A stretch of DNA of 64,000 nt from Rosellinia necatrix (taxonomy: Eukaryota; Ascomycota; Sordariomycetes; Xylariales; Xylariaceae). The translations under genes and the position numbers were made by a program. Location of the stretch: contig JAGYVD010000007.1 of assembly GCA_021209875.1 (NCBI GenBank), positions 3,844,001 through 3,908,000 on the forward strand, written 5' to 3'. Positions 63,570 to 64,000 of this stretch are shown here, one piece after another; within the stretch, counting starts at the first letter, position 1, and every line of letters begins with the position of its first letter. The notes beneath the pieces are model-generated. The model ran no database searches. It was not told the origin of the DNA and worked only from the letters and a program-made list of their open reading frames with translations.

Positions 63570-63838
63570 GATGATATGACCCCGTCACGCTGCTGCCCAG
63601 CAATATCGCGGCCTCCCCTTGCGACAATGCAGAATGAGCAGTCTCAGTCTTACCCGATGGTTGGGTCGGATGTACTCGACATGGATCTGAAAACGAAATT
63701 GGTCGCGAGTGGACATGGTCTAATGGCAACATGTCAGGCTGAACTGCAAGAGGCTATTGTACCCATGATGCAACGCTCCTGCGAGCTGAAAATTCTACTA
63801 ATACACGACTAAAACTTTTCGCGCTTTACTACGTGGCT
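63570..63838. other. Short convergent spacer
   Basis: Facing 3' untranslated regions of Tfb5 and the partial hydratase gene; no other feature is seen. Confidence 0.5.
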
Positions 63839-63948
63839 TTACAGCTTCTCGAACCTTGGCTTTGTCTTTTTAATGCCAGAAAGCATGGCAGCCTCCAGGT
63901 CCTTGGAGTTAAGCATCGCCGAGTTCCAAACCGCTGTGTACCGGAGGC
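63839..63948 (-). CDS. Last exon of an enoyl-CoA hydratase/isomerase-family gene (partial)
   Basis: On the minus strand, after a TTAG acceptor, the exon reads (A)LRYTAVWNSAMLNSKDLEAA, MLSGIKKTKPRFEKL and stop at 63839. The pattern RYxxxWNSAML..D...A......KxKPxFxKL is the typical C-terminal helix of fungal crotonase-fold proteins (enoyl-CoA hydratase, dienoyl-CoA isomerase), which act in mitochondrial or peroxisomal beta-oxidation. A GCTAAC branch point lies about 20 nt upstream of the acceptor. The catalytic part lies beyond the window, so the exact enzyme cannot be named. The C-terminus KPRFEKL is not a clear PTS1. Confidence 0.65.
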
Positions 63949-64000
63949 CTAAGTAATTGCTGTTAGCAAGCATGCCGGCCTCATTAGGAGAGGGGGTTTT

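Overview
The window looks like nuclear DNA of a filamentous ascomycete, most likely a sordariomycete with repeat-induced point mutation (RIP). The evidence is short GT..AG introns with CTAAC-type branch points, fungal-specific proteins (a Vac7-like protein, a fungal hemerythrin-fold protein, a fungal DysF protein, PPxY membrane and coiled-coil proteins), long simple-sequence-rich intergenic DNA, and a 7-kb block degraded almost entirely to A+T. There is no prokaryotic organisation. Genes are sparse, about one per 4-5 kb.

Layout. 1-3238: gene-free, with a decayed tRNA-Lys-like sequence. 3239-5250 (-): hemerythrin-like protein. 7388-8902 (-): peroxin/dysferlin-domain protein. 10564-11306 (+): small membrane-anchored helical protein (calcofluor-hypersensitive family). 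11866-14345 (-): 18S rRNA dimethyladenosine transferase Dim1 in 16 exons, divergent from 14931-17834 (+): splicing factor Prp6/Prp1. 19344-22130 (-): Vac7. 22131-32792: a 10.6-kb gene desert with a candidate tRNA-derived SINE. 32793-34772 (-): coiled-coil protein. 37574-38310 (-) and 38759-39727 (+): a divergent pair of ribosomal-protein genes, eL30 (six exons) and uL16. 40090-40632 (-): Tc1/mariner transposase relic. 42744-44444 (+): conserved-looking protein of unknown function. 45391-52337: AT-rich RIP-destroyed element between 128-bp direct repeats. 53316-56284 (+): large Cys-motif/acidic protein with a frame break. 58094-59574 (+): Kv-beta-like aldo/keto reductase with a frame break. 60669-61457 (-): PPxY single-pass membrane protein. 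63174-63569 (+): TFIIH subunit Tfb5. 63839-end (-): last exon of an enoyl-CoA hydratase/isomerase-type gene.

Functionally this is a housekeeping neighbourhood: ribosome (eL30, uL16, Dim1), splicing (Prp6), transcription/repair (Tfb5), and vacuole/membrane trafficking (Vac7, PPxY protein). It is interrupted by transposon graveyards, and the genes do not form one pathway. I did not find a new defence, secondary-metabolite or mobile system. The most notable signals are the RIP island whose mutation load fades out inside its own terminal repeats, a short SINE-like element with a candidate target-site duplication, the very intron-dense DIM1, two stop-free 3n introns, and three genes whose reading frames break at simple-sequence tracts.

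Gene models were built by eye from splice consensus, phase arithmetic and remembered family conservation. No alignment or database search was run.
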